Position numbers and translations under genes: made by a program. The notes below the pieces were generated by a model. The model had not been told where the DNA came from. It worked only from the letters and a program-made list of their open reading frames with translations, and made no database searches. Positions 54,153 to 63,021 of a DNA stretch of 64,000 nucleotides are shown here, piece after piece (the stretch's first letter is position 1; every line of letters begins with the position of its first letter). The stretch spans positions 19,105-83,104 of the forward strand of contig DRFI01000022.1 in NCBI GenBank assembly GCA_011050675.1. Reading direction: 5' to 3'. The DNA comes from Maribacter sp. (lineage in GTDB: Bacteria; Bacteroidota; Bacteroidia; Flavobacteriales; Flavobacteriaceae).

Positions 54153-54166
54153 ATAATACTATAAAG

Positions 54167-55543
54167 ATGAAAAACAATAAAATAAACATCCACTTTTTAG
54201 GAGCGGCAGGAACCGTAACCGGCTCAAAATATTTAGTGGACACAGGAAATAAAAAAATACTAATAGACTGCGGACTTTTTCAAGGGTTAAAAGAATTACG
54301 ACTCAAAAACTGGGAATATCCACCCGTGGAAGTTTCAGAAATTGATGCGGTATTACTTACCCACGGCCATTTGGACCACACAGGTTATCTGCCACGTTTG
54401 GTCAAACAAGGGTTCAATGGGCCGATTTATGGCACTAATCCTACTTTGGACATCGCAAAAATCATTTTGAATGATAGTGCAAAAATACAGGAACAGGAAG
54501 CCGAACGGGCTAACAAAGAAGGCTATTCCAAACACAGTCCTGCTGAACCATTGTATGATTTAAAGGATGTTGAAAAAACCGTTCCACATTTTAAGACCGT
54601 TCCACAATCCCAATGGATTCCATTGTTTGATGGCATCAGGGCTCGGTTTCAATATAACGGCCACATTCTTGGTGCTACCTACATCGAGTTGGATGTGCAC
54701 GGAAAACGCTTTGTGTTCTCAGGTGATATTGGAAGAACGAACGATTTACTATTGTATCCACCTCTAAAACCAAAAAAGGCAGATGTACTATTCATAGAAT
54801 CTACTTATGGCGGACGGTTTCACCCTGATGAAGTCGAAGCTATACCGCTAATTGAAAAATTAGTCAACGACACCTTCAACAGAGGTGGTAGCCTATTTGT
54901 TCCAAGCTTTTCGGTAGAACGTGCCCAACTGATGATGCTTATTTTCTGGAAATTAATCAAGGATAACAAAATACCCAAAGTACAAATGATTATGGACAGC
55001 CCAATGGGCGCAAGTGTATTGGAACTGTTCCACCGCACTAGGGATTGGCATAGGTTAGAAGACAATGAATGTGATAAAATGTGTTCACATTTCACTGTCG
55101 TAAAAAGTTATCGCGAAACTATGGAATTGCGAACTGACGATACACCAAAAATCGTGATTGCAGGAAGTGGGATGCTTACTGGAGGCAGAATGCTCAACTA
55201 TCTTGAAACACAGGCGCAAAATCCTAATAACACCTTACTTTTTGTTGGTTATCAAGCTGAAGGAACTCGTGGAAGAAAATTACTGGAAGGCGAAAAAGAA
55301 TTAAAAGTATATGGGAAAACGGTATCCTTTCAAATGGAAGTAGCAGAAATTCAAGGCCTCTCTGCACACGCAGACCACAAAGAACTGATAGATTGGATGA
55401 GCAAGATTGAGAATAAGCCTGAGCGGATTTTCATTGTTCACGGCGAAAAGGAAAGTGCAGAAGCACTTCAAAAAGGAATAAAGGAAACCTATGGATGGGA
55501 TGCTGAAATACCACAGCTTTATAGTATAGAAGAAATAGAATAA
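54167..55543 (+). CDS. Beta-CASP metallo-beta-lactamase RNase (RNA specificity domain)
   Basis: The 458 residues have the MBL zinc motif THGHLDHTGYLP (HxHxDH, about residues 63-74). Later metal ligands include FQYNGHILGATYIEL (His near 164) and FVFSGDIGRTND (Asp near 186). The beta-CASP part has GSLFVPSFSVERAQLMMLIF (about 240-260) and the RMKLERK-like end is replaced by the RNA specificity region ETQAQNPNNTLLFVGYQAEG, ending IQGLSAHADHKELIDWM and IFIVHGEKESAEAL. It is an RNA-processing hydrolase of the YSH1/CPSF-like type. Nucleotides released by it could feed the AMP phosphorylase encoded next. Confidence 0.9.
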   Translation: MKNNKINIHFLGAAGTVTGSKYLVDTGNKKILIDCGLFQGLKELRLKNWEYPPVEVSEIDAVLLTHGHLDHTGYLPRLVKQGFNGPIYGTNPTLDIAKIILNDSAKIQEQEAERANKEGYSKHSPAEPLYDLKDVEKTVPHFKTVPQSQWIPLFDGIRARFQYNGHILGATYIELDVHGKRFVFSGDIGRTNDLLLYPPLKPKKADVLFIESTYGGRFHPDEVEAIPLIEKLVNDTFNRGGSLFVPSFSVERAQLMMLIFWKLIKDNKIPKVQMIMDSPMGASVLELFHRTRDWHRLEDNECDKMCSHFTVVKSYRETMELRTDDTPKIVIAGSGMLTGGRMLNYLETQAQNPNNTLLFVGYQAEGTRGRKLLEGEKELKVYGKTVSFQMEVAEIQGLSAHADHKELIDWMSKIENKPERIFIVHGEKESAEALQKGIKETYGWDAEIPQLYSIEEIE

Positions 55544-55572
55544 GTTAAGGGAATATATAAATAAAAGTAACC

Positions 55573-57075
55573 ATGGAACAGCACTCTAACATTCTCAAAT
55601 ATAAAAATCTTGGTATTTATACACAGAACGAAAACGTGGTATATATGCATGAAGATTGTCACGTCTGTATATCCGAAGGTTTTGAGGCGCTCACAAGAAT
55701 AAGGATATCAAAGGCAACCAATTCAATTGTAGCAAGCTTAAACGTTATAAATTCAGATATGCTGTTCCCCAATGAAATTGGACTGTCAGAAGCCGCTGCA
55801 AAAAAGCTAAATGTTTCAGAAAATGACACTTTGTATGTTTCACATTTGGAGCCTATTGAATCCTTAAGCCACGTTAGGGCTAAAATCTATAATCAAAAAC
55901 TGGATTATTCAGCCTTTAGTGAAATCATAACCGATATCGTTCAAGGCAACTATTCCAACATCCACCTTTCGGCATTTATTACAGCTTGTGCAGGTGACCG
56001 AATGGATATCACTGAAATATCTCACCTCACAAAAGCAATGATAACATCTGGTAAGCAACTGAATTGGTACGAAGAAATTGTGGTCGATAAACATTGCATT
56101 GGTGGATTGCCTGGGAATAGAACCACACCATTGATTGTAGCTATTGTGGCGGCTTACGGGCTTACGATGCCAAAAACATCATCGCGAGCCATCACTTCAC
56201 CAGCAGGCACAGCAGATACTATGGAAGTATTAACCAATGTGACGCTTTCTTTAGAAGAAATAAAGACCGTAGTAGAAAAAGAAGGCGGTTGCATTGTGTG
56301 GGGAGGAACAGCACAATTAAGCCCTGCGGATGATGTACTCATAAAAATTGAAAAAGCCTTGGATATTGATAGCGAAGGACAGCTTATCGCTTCGGTACTT
56401 TCAAAAAAAGCTGCGGCAGGATCTACTCACGTCGTTATAGATATTCCTGTAGGTGAAACTGCAAAAGTTAGAAGTGCTGAAGTAGCTCAAAAACTAAAGA
56501 ACCATATGGAAACTGTGGGTAATGCTGTTGGGCTGAATGTAAAAGTTGTTATTACAGATGGTACACAACCTGTCGGTAGAGGTATCGGTCCCACTTTAGA
56601 AGCCATCGATATACTAAAAGTTTTGAAAAATGAGGCAGATGCACCATTCGATTTAATGGAAAGAGCTTTGCTTTTGGCAGGCGAACTTATAGAACTATCG
56701 GGAAAAGTCAAAAAAGGAAAGGGAACGGAAACCGCCAAAGAAATTCTAAAATCGGGCAAAGCATACAATAAATTTCTTGCCATTTGCAAAGCGCAAGGGC
56801 GTTTTACAGAACCTGTTCTAGCACCTTATACAATTGAAATTAAAGCAGAAAAAGCAGGTATTTTAGAGCGAATTGATAACAGAAAGATTGCAAAACTCGC
56901 CAAGCTTTCTGGCGCACCACAGTCTAAATCCGCAGGGATTCTTTTGAATGTCCATTTAGATGAAAAAATTGAAGAAAACCATTTGTTATATACCATATAT
57001 GCAGAATCTAAAGGTGAACTCAACTATGCTCTGGAATATAAAAATTACCACAATAATATATTAACCATTACTTAA
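55573..57075 (+). CDS. AMP phosphorylase / thymidine-phosphorylase family enzyme
   Basis: The 500-residue length fits the AMP phosphorylase branch better than bacterial thymidine phosphorylase (about 440). An N-terminal 80-residue extra domain precedes the pyrimidine-phosphorylase core, with DKHCIGGLPGNRTTPLIVAI (about 174-193), KTSSRAITSPAGTADTMEVL (about 203-222) and GGTAQLSPADDVLI. It probably splits NMPs (AMP, CMP, UMP) with phosphate to base plus ribose-1,5-bisphosphate. It is adjacent to a PRPP synthetase and an RNase. No ribose-1,5-bisphosphate isomerase or RuBisCO is in the window, so the product's onward route is open. Thymidine phosphorylase activity remains possible. Confidence 0.86.
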   Translation: MEQHSNILKYKNLGIYTQNENVVYMHEDCHVCISEGFEALTRIRISKATNSIVASLNVINSDMLFPNEIGLSEAAAKKLNVSENDTLYVSHLEPIESLSHVRAKIYNQKLDYSAFSEIITDIVQGNYSNIHLSAFITACAGDRMDITEISHLTKAMITSGKQLNWYEEIVVDKHCIGGLPGNRTTPLIVAIVAAYGLTMPKTSSRAITSPAGTADTMEVLTNVTLSLEEIKTVVEKEGGCIVWGGTAQLSPADDVLIKIEKALDIDSEGQLIASVLSKKAAAGSTHVVIDIPVGETAKVRSAEVAQKLKNHMETVGNAVGLNVKVVITDGTQPVGRGIGPTLEAIDILKVLKNEADAPFDLMERALLLAGELIELSGKVKKGKGTETAKEILKSGKAYNKFLAICKAQGRFTEPVLAPYTIEIKAEKAGILERIDNRKIAKLAKLSGAPQSKSAGILLNVHLDEKIEENHLLYTIYAESKGELNYALEYKNYHNNILTIT

Positions 57076-57086
57076 AAACACACACG

Positions 57087-57980
57087 ATGAAAACGATATT
57101 ATTCAGCCTTCCCGGAAACGAAGACCTTACGGCACTACTGGCAAAAAAAATGGATGCAGAAATAGGCAAAGCCACCTTGCGGAAGTTTCCAGACGGTGAA
57201 TCCTATACCCGTATTTTATCTGATGTGAAGGATAAATGCGTTGTACTGGTATGCACTTTGCACGAACCAGACGAAAAACTGTTACCACTTTATTTTTTAA
57301 GTCATACTGCAAAATCATTAGGAGCAATGTGTACGTGCATGGTGGCACCCTATCTCGCCTATATGCGTCAGGATAAAATCTTTAATGAAGGTGAAGGTGT
57401 AACTTCTGGTTTCTTCGGAAGACTGATTTCAGGTTTTGCCGACAGCATTACCACTGTTGACCCACATTTACATAGAATCAGCTCTTTAGGTGAAGTATAT
57501 CAAATTCCAAACAAAGTAATTCACGCAGCCGATGCTATTTCAGAATGGATAAAGAAAAACGTCGAAAATCCTGTTCTTATAGGTCCAGATTCAGAAAGTG
57601 AGCAATGGGTTTCTGAAGTTGCTAAAAATGCAGGAGTACCATTTACAGTATTACAAAAAGTGCGTCACGGCGACCGTGATGTGGAAGTTTCTGTCCCAGA
57701 TGTTGATAAATACAAGGATGCCACACCTATTTTGGTAGATGATATTATTTCTACGGCGCGAACGATGATTGAAACCGTACAACATCTGAAAAAAGCAGGG
57801 ATGAGACCACCTATATGTGTTGGTATTCACGCCGTTTATTCAGGAAATGCGTATCAAAATTTGTTGGATTCAGGAGTAGAAAAGATAATTACCTGCAATA
57901 CCATTCCACATCCTTCCAATGGCATTGATTTAAGCGATATACTAGCTAAGGAGGTAAAGAAATTAATGCATCATATATGA
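57087..57980 (+). CDS. prs: Ribose-phosphate pyrophosphokinase (PRPP synthetase)
   Basis: The 297 residues show the PRPP synthetase fold. Motifs are FPDGESYTRILSDV, RQDKIFNEGEGVTSGFFGRL, DPHLHRISSLGEVY, VLIGPDSESEQWVSEVA and the PRPP loop TPILVDDIISTARTMIETV. It is shorter than the usual about 310 residues and lacks some regulatory-flag residues, as in archaeal-like class forms. It makes PRPP from ribose-5-phosphate and ATP. With the AMP phosphorylase 11 bp upstream it suggests a nucleotide salvage cycle. Its stop overlaps the next ATG. Confidence 0.9.
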   Translation: MKTILFSLPGNEDLTALLAKKMDAEIGKATLRKFPDGESYTRILSDVKDKCVVLVCTLHEPDEKLLPLYFLSHTAKSLGAMCTCMVAPYLAYMRQDKIFNEGEGVTSGFFGRLISGFADSITTVDPHLHRISSLGEVYQIPNKVIHAADAISEWIKKNVENPVLIGPDSESEQWVSEVAKNAGVPFTVLQKVRHGDRDVEVSVPDVDKYKDATPILVDDIISTARTMIETVQHLKKAGMRPPICVGIHAVYSGNAYQNLLDSGVEKIITCNTIPHPSNGIDLSDILAKEVKKLMHHI

Positions 57981-58621
57981 GGAAACGAGTTTTTATAGTA
58001 CTAATCATATTATTCAGTATATCAATGACTGGACAAACTGAAATGCTTATCGGGCAGATTTCGGGTAGGAATATAGTTCGTGAAAACTTTGATGAAGAAG
58101 GTGCTTTTCTCAACAAGCAAACTTTTGAATCTGGAAAAGTTATCGATAAAAATGGATATTATGAAATTGAGGTAATTACAGAATTATTTGACAAAGACAA
58201 AAAATCTACCGATAAATACACAACGACCTATCGCTGTAAGCCTAATGAAGCCAGCGTAATGGTAATGGCATTTCCATTTTCCAACCCAAAATCAAAGGAA
58301 ACCGAAATCAATACCACTTCTAAAAATTTTAAAGAACTATACGATTTAAATAACCTTGAAAATATAGAACTGGAAATGAGTTTTGACTCGGGCTTACTAA
58401 ACTTTTTTGGTTCAAAAAGTACTATAAAAATATACGACCGAAAAGTAGATGGTAACAAAAGTAATATTAAATCAAAAATCAATATTAAGGCTTATGCGTG
58501 GGGAATTCGTATCAAGCAGCTCAACTATAGAGTCCAAGAAGAATTAAATGATAATGGCCTATTGACCTTTCAGAAATTTACTGAAGCGGATGGTAGTTAT
58601 TTTAAAATAAACTATAAATAA
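57977..58621 (+). CDS. Secreted protein of unknown function
   Basis: A signal peptide (residues 1-20, FSISMTGQ) precedes a beta-rich domain of about 190 residues: MLIGQISGRNIVRENFDEEG, YEIEVITELFDK, a strand-turn region with AFPFSNPKSKETEI, and RIKQLNYRVQEELNDNG. I recognise no family; the shape is like the DUF3108-type proteins made of antiparallel strands. It is exported, unlike its neighbours, and starts 4 bp inside the PRPP synthetase stop. Why it is coupled to nucleotide genes is unclear. Confidence 0.7.
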   Translation: MRKRVFIVLIILFSISMTGQTEMLIGQISGRNIVRENFDEEGAFLNKQTFESGKVIDKNGYYEIEVITELFDKDKKSTDKYTTTYRCKPNEASVMVMAFPFSNPKSKETEINTTSKNFKELYDLNNLENIELEMSFDSGLLNFFGSKSTIKIYDRKVDGNKSNIKSKINIKAYAWGIRIKQLNYRVQEELNDNGLLTFQKFTEADGSYFKINYK

Positions 58622-58627
58622 AAGAAT

Positions 58628-58921
58628 ATGAAAAATTACGATACATTGTCAGAAGCAATAAACGATTTACAGGTAAACGAATATCCCTATGATTTCAACT
58701 TAAAGCCTGAATGCTTGCAATGTGCTTCGTTGAAACTTGAAATTCATCCCGAAGATTTTGCAGTAGATAAAACCTATCGTTTTGAAGGTATGAGCAGTAC
58801 CGATGACAACAGTGTCCTTTATGCCATCTCATCCAAAAATGGGATTAAGGGTCTTTTGGTAGATGCCTATGGCGTCTATGCTGAAAATATTTCAGAAGCA
58901 ATGAGAAAAAAATTACGATAA
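58628..58921 (+). CDS. Small cytosolic protein of the PRPP-synthetase-associated type
   Basis: The 97 residues include DTLSEAINDL, DFNLKPECLQCASLKLEIHP, CxxC at residues 34-37 (CLQC), and YRFEGMSSTDDNSVLYAIS and IKGLLVDAYGVYAENIS. This conserved small family in Bacteroidota is often labelled phosphoribosylpyrophosphate synthetase in databases, yet it is too short for that enzyme and lacks its motifs. It lies between a secreted protein and PPK2. A regulatory role is possible; no function can be read. Confidence 0.75.
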   Translation: MKNYDTLSEAINDLQVNEYPYDFNLKPECLQCASLKLEIHPEDFAVDKTYRFEGMSSTDDNSVLYAISSKNGIKGLLVDAYGVYAENISEAMRKKLR

Positions 58922-58924
58922 AAA

Positions 58925-59656
58925 ATGATAGTCCTAGATACAATTTCGACTAATCCGCCCTCGAATATTTCAAAAAACGAGGGCAAGAAGAGTTTGATTC
59001 AGTTACGCAAGGAACTTTTTGAACTTCAAAACAAGTTTTATGCCGATGGACGTTTTGGCTTACATATTATCCTGCAAGGTATGGATACCTCAGGTAAAGA
59101 CGGTACCATTCGCCATGCCCTTAGCAGTATGAATCCGCAAGGCGTTCAAGTAAAATCGTTTAAAAAACCTACAGAAGAAGAGTTGAAACACGATTTTTTA
59201 TGGCGTGTCTATCCGAATATTCCAGCTAAAGGCATGATTCAAGTTTTTAACCGTTCGTATTACGAAGATTTACTAATGCCTATGGTAGGTAATTTACTGC
59301 CAGATGAAGTACTTGCCCACCGTTGTAAGCTTATCAAATACTTGGAGCAACATCTGGGGCAAAACAATATTCACATACTTAAATTTTTTCTACATATCTC
59401 TAAAGAAGAACAGGGAGAGCGCATCAAGGAAAGGCTAACCAAACCACATAAACGCTGGAAATATAGTATTAAAGATGAAAAGGCAGCCGAACAATGGGAT
59501 GCTTATAGAGCTGCCTATAATATGGTAATAACCAACTGCGATGATCCTTCTTGGAATATTATACCAGCAGATAAACGTTGGTATCGCAACTATAGTGTTG
59601 CCAATATACTGACGGACCATCTAAAAAAACACAATTTAAAATATCCTAACACCTAA
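58925..59656 (+). CDS. ppk2: Polyphosphate kinase 2
   Basis: The 243 residues have the Walker A motif GMDTSGKDGTI (about 52-62), the Walker B and lid region VFNRSYYEDLLMPMV, a second loop HISKEEQGERIKERLTKPHK, and WNIIPADKRWYRNYSVA. This is the PPK2 fold of about 240-300 residues. It transfers phosphate from polyphosphate to an AMP or ADP acceptor, or back. It could recharge nucleotides without glycolysis. It lies 3 bp after the small protein at 58628 and closes the metabolic block. Confidence 0.92.
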   Translation: MIVLDTISTNPPSNISKNEGKKSLIQLRKELFELQNKFYADGRFGLHIILQGMDTSGKDGTIRHALSSMNPQGVQVKSFKKPTEEELKHDFLWRVYPNIPAKGMIQVFNRSYYEDLLMPMVGNLLPDEVLAHRCKLIKYLEQHLGQNNIHILKFFLHISKEEQGERIKERLTKPHKRWKYSIKDEKAAEQWDAYRAAYNMVITNCDDPSWNIIPADKRWYRNYSVANILTDHLKKHNLKYPNT

Positions 59657-59668
59657 AAATAACATACT

Positions 59669-61801
59669 ATGGACAATAACAAAGACAAAGAAATGAACCA
59701 CTCGAAAATGGATCATTCAAAAATGGATCACTCGAAAATGGAAAGCCCAAAATCCAACGACCACAGTAAGATGGACCACTCTAAGATGGATCATTCAAAG
59801 ATGGGACATTCCGATCATGGAGGAAGTGTTCCTATGGGAATGGCAGGTCATGACCATCATAAAATGATGATTGCTGATTTTAGAAAACGTTTTTGGGTAA
59901 CATTAGCACTAACAATTCCCATACTTTTTCTATCACCGATGATTCAAGAATTTTTTGGATATAGCTTTTTACTTCCTGGCAATCCATATGTACTTTTTGC
60001 TCTTTCTACCATTGTATATTTCTATGGTGGCTGGCCTTTTCTTAAAGGATTTGTTTCTGAAATAAAAAAAGGAGCACCTGGAATGATGACTTTAATATCA
60101 ATGGCAATAAGTGTCGCTTACTTTTATAGTTCGGCTACTGTCTTTGGTTTGAAAGGAGTTGACTTCTTCTGGGAACTGGCTACTTTAATCGCCATTATGC
60201 TTATTGGTCATTGGATAGAAATGAAGAGTGTTTTGGGAGCATCAAAGGCCTTACAATTATTGGTCAGTATGATGCCTGCGGAAGCACATCGAGTAAAAGG
60301 AGACACCATTGAGGACATCAAATTAGAGAATTTATTAAAAGATGATATCATATTAGTTAAGCCTGGAGAAAAAGTTCCTGCTGATGGAATTATTACAGAA
60401 GGTTCTAGTTATTTGAACGAATCTATGCTTACAGGAGAATCAAAACCTGTAAAAAAAGAAGCAAAAGACAAAGTGATTGGTGGTTCTGTAAATGGTAATA
60501 GCACCTTAAAAGTTAAAGTAGAGCATACGGGTAAAGATAGCTATCTCAACAAAGTAATTACTATGGTTGAAGAAGCTCAAAAAACCAAATCTAAAATGCA
60601 AAATCTTTCTGATAGAGCAGCGAAATGGTTGACGTATATTGCTCTAGCTATCGGTTTTGGGACGCTTGCAGTTTGGTTAATTTTGGGCTTTCCATTTGTC
60701 TATGCTTTAGAAAGAATGGTTACCGTTATGGTCATTGCCTGCCCACACGCACTTGGTCTAGCTATTCCTTTAGTGGTTGCAATTTCTACCGCAGTATCCG
60801 CCCAAAATGGTTTGTTGATTCGCAATAGAACTTCCTTCGAGGAATCACGTAAGATATCAGCCTTACTATTTGACAAGACAGGAACATTGACTAAAGGAGA
60901 TTTCGGTGTTACCCGAATTGAATCTGTAAATGAGTCTTATACAACTCAAGAAATTTTAAGGTTATCAAGCTCATTAGAGCAAAGTTCAGAACATCCTATT
61001 GCAGTAGGTATCATCAAAAAAGTCAAGGAAGATAAAATCACAATTCCCAATCCTGAAAACTTTAATGCTATTACTGGAAAAGGTGTAGAGGCAAAAGTAG
61101 AAGGCAAACAAATTAAAGTAGTAAGTCCTGGATATTTAAGAGATGAAAAAATCACCATTCCTAAGGATGCCTATAGTGATGCTGCAGAAACTGTTGTTTT
61201 TGTTATGATTGACGGAGAATTAGCTGGATATATTGCGCTTGCAGATGAAATTAGACCAGAATCGGCTGAAGCAATAAAGATCTTCAAAAAGAACAACATT
61301 AAAGTATTAATGGCAACAGGAGATAATGAGCAAACCGCTAAAGCCGTTAGCGAAAAGCTTGGATTGGATGGCTATTATGCTGAAGTGCTACCACACCAAA
61401 AAGTAGAAATTGTAAAAGAATTGCAAGATAAAGGAGAATTTGTTGCTATGACTGGTGATGGTGTAAATGATGCGCCCGCATTAGCGCAAGCTAATGTTGG
61501 AATCGCTGTAGGTTCAGGTTCTGATATTGCTGCAGAAACTGCCGATATTATATTGGTAAATAGTAATCCTCAAGATATTGCCAACTTAATTTTGTTTGGA
61601 AAAGCGACCTACAATAAAATGATTCAGAACTTAATATGGGCAACTGGTTATAATGTAATTGCTATTCCACTAGCTGCTGGTGTGCTATACTCTTCTGGCT
61701 TTGTTTTAGGTCCAGCAGTAGGAGCTGTATTTATGAGTTTGAGTACTATAATCGTCGCCATTAATGCTCAATTATTAAAGCGAAAAATCGGTAAAAAATA
61801 A
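59669..61801 (+). CDS. copB: CopB-type copper P-type ATPase
   Basis: The 710-residue pump starts with a Met/His-rich cytosolic tail (DHSKM repeats, residues 9-55). It has eight membrane segments. TM6 carries the CPH motif VMVIACPHALGLAI (about 355), of the P1B-3 copper class. The phosphorylation site is DKTGTLTKG (about 401), the ATP-binding part has SEHPIAVGI, and the hinge is GDGVNDAPAL (about 597). It exports copper from the cytoplasm to the periplasm. It follows the PPK2 gene by 12 bp and its last base overlaps the start of the MFS gene. Confidence 0.93.
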   Translation: MDNNKDKEMNHSKMDHSKMDHSKMESPKSNDHSKMDHSKMDHSKMGHSDHGGSVPMGMAGHDHHKMMIADFRKRFWVTLALTIPILFLSPMIQEFFGYSFLLPGNPYVLFALSTIVYFYGGWPFLKGFVSEIKKGAPGMMTLISMAISVAYFYSSATVFGLKGVDFFWELATLIAIMLIGHWIEMKSVLGASKALQLLVSMMPAEAHRVKGDTIEDIKLENLLKDDIILVKPGEKVPADGIITEGSSYLNESMLTGESKPVKKEAKDKVIGGSVNGNSTLKVKVEHTGKDSYLNKVITMVEEAQKTKSKMQNLSDRAAKWLTYIALAIGFGTLAVWLILGFPFVYALERMVTVMVIACPHALGLAIPLVVAISTAVSAQNGLLIRNRTSFEESRKISALLFDKTGTLTKGDFGVTRIESVNESYTTQEILRLSSSLEQSSEHPIAVGIIKKVKEDKITIPNPENFNAITGKGVEAKVEGKQIKVVSPGYLRDEKITIPKDAYSDAAETVVFVMIDGELAGYIALADEIRPESAEAIKIFKKNNIKVLMATGDNEQTAKAVSEKLGLDGYYAEVLPHQKVEIVKELQDKGEFVAMTGDGVNDAPALAQANVGIAVGSGSDIAAETADIILVNSNPQDIANLILFGKATYNKMIQNLIWATGYNVIAIPLAAGVLYSSGFVLGPAVGAVFMSLSTIIVAINAQLLKRKIGKK
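59694..59820 (+). repeat. Coding DHSKM repeat at the ATPase N-terminus
   Basis: Seven near-copies of a six-residue unit (M/H-DHSKM type) are encoded in this stretch, with synonymous differences between copies (for example aac/cac, aaa/aag). The unit binds soft metals through Met and His. The same DHSKM unit also occurs in the multicopper oxidase insert (18052-18432). Confidence 0.8.
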
Positions 61802-63021
61802 TGAAAAGAAAAGAAAAACTCAATAGAATATATTTAATCTTATTGAGTCTATTTGTAGTAATGTTAGGGTATGGTATTTTATTACCTACCCTTCCTTACT
61901 ATACCGAAAGATTGGCGTTAAAGGATAATCTGGACACAGATCTGATTAATTTCCATATCGGAATGTTGACCAGTATTTATCCGCTGTTCCAGCTTTTGTT
62001 CGTAATAGTTTGGGGCAAGCTTTCCGATAAATATGGTCGTAAGCCTCTAATCGTAATCGGTCTCATTGGGTTTGTAGTGATGAACTTGCTAACGGGTCTG
62101 GCCACGTCACTTACAATGCTTTACATAGCCCGAATCGTAGGGGGAATATTTACATCATCGGTAATTCCAGTCAGTAATGCCTACTTAAGCGATATAACCT
62201 CAGAAAAGCGACGGACCAAGATAATGGCCTGGTCCGGGGTGGCTATCAGTTCGGGACTTATTTTTGGGCCTGTTTTGGGAGGATTTCTGTCGCAAACGAA
62301 CCTACACTTTAAATTTTCAATTGGAGTATTCCATTTGGATCGTTTTTCGGTTCCTTTTATATTAGCTGCTCTTTTGGGCTTTGTTGTAGTACTGATAATA
62401 GGAAAATGGTTGAAGAATACGGAAATAAAAAGGCGTATTGCTTCTAAGGGTAATAAATTCAGTTTTTCGCTGAGCACATATTTTATCGTTTTGCTGCTGC
62501 TATCCTTTGTCATGCAATTTGTGGTTACTTTATTTGAGACAGTATTTTCGATTTACGGGAAGGATGAGTTGGCATTCACAAGTAATCAAGTGGGTATTGG
62601 TTTTATGCTTTGCGGTTCGGTGATGGCCGTTTTACAACCTGTATTCGCAACCTATGGCGAAAAAATATTGAACTCTAAACAGCAAATAATATTAGGGTTA
62701 TTGATATCCGGAGTTTCGTTAATTGTGTTCCCTTTCGTAAACAATGAGCTAAACGTTTATCTCATGATTATACTTTTTGCAGCCGGGGGAGCTATGGTAA
62801 CACCGAACCTACTTTCGGCGGTTTCCTTGATATCCAAGGAAAACACGGGAAGGAATATATCCATACAAAGTTCCACGAACAGTATCGGTCAAATTTTAGG
62901 TCCAGTATTGGGGACTTGGCTGATTGCCGGAGGGTTTTTCTATCCATTTATAGTTGCCGGAATAGTCGTCTTATTGGCTTTCGGGTTCGTTTTGCCGTAT
63001 CTGAAGTTAAGCGCTAAGTAA
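61801..63021 (+). CDS. MFS transporter of the drug-efflux type
   Basis: The 406 residues have twelve membrane segments. Loop 2-3 has GKLSDKYGRKPLIVIGLIGF, the major-facilitator A motif (GxLxDxxGRKxxL). The N-terminus (LNRIYLILLSLFVVMLGYGI) and segment GGIFTSSVIPVSNAYLSDIT resemble TetA-like or multidrug MFS pumps. Substrate is not clear: a metal chelate, an antibiotic or a sugar phosphate are possible. Its start overlaps the copper ATPase stop by one base, so it may serve the same stress. Confidence 0.88.
   Translation: MKRKEKLNRIYLILLSLFVVMLGYGILLPTLPYYTERLALKDNLDTDLINFHIGMLTSIYPLFQLLFVIVWGKLSDKYGRKPLIVIGLIGFVVMNLLTGLATSLTMLYIARIVGGIFTSSVIPVSNAYLSDITSEKRRTKIMAWSGVAISSGLIFGPVLGGFLSQTNLHFKFSIGVFHLDRFSVPFILAALLGFVVVLIIGKWLKNTEIKRRIASKGNKFSFSLSTYFIVLLLLSFVMQFVVTLFETVFSIYGKDELAFTSNQVGIGFMLCGSVMAVLQPVFATYGEKILNSKQQIILGLLISGVSLIVFPFVNNELNVYLMIILFAAGGAMVTPNLLSAVSLISKENTGRNISIQSSTNSIGQILGPVLGTWLIAGGFFYPFIVAGIVVLLAFGFVLPYLKLSAK

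Noticed and set aside
59694..59820. Short regular repeats that could be taken for a CRISPR array
   Set aside because: The units are six codons in frame with the ATPase gene, lack unique spacers and vary at synonymous sites; they are protein repeats.
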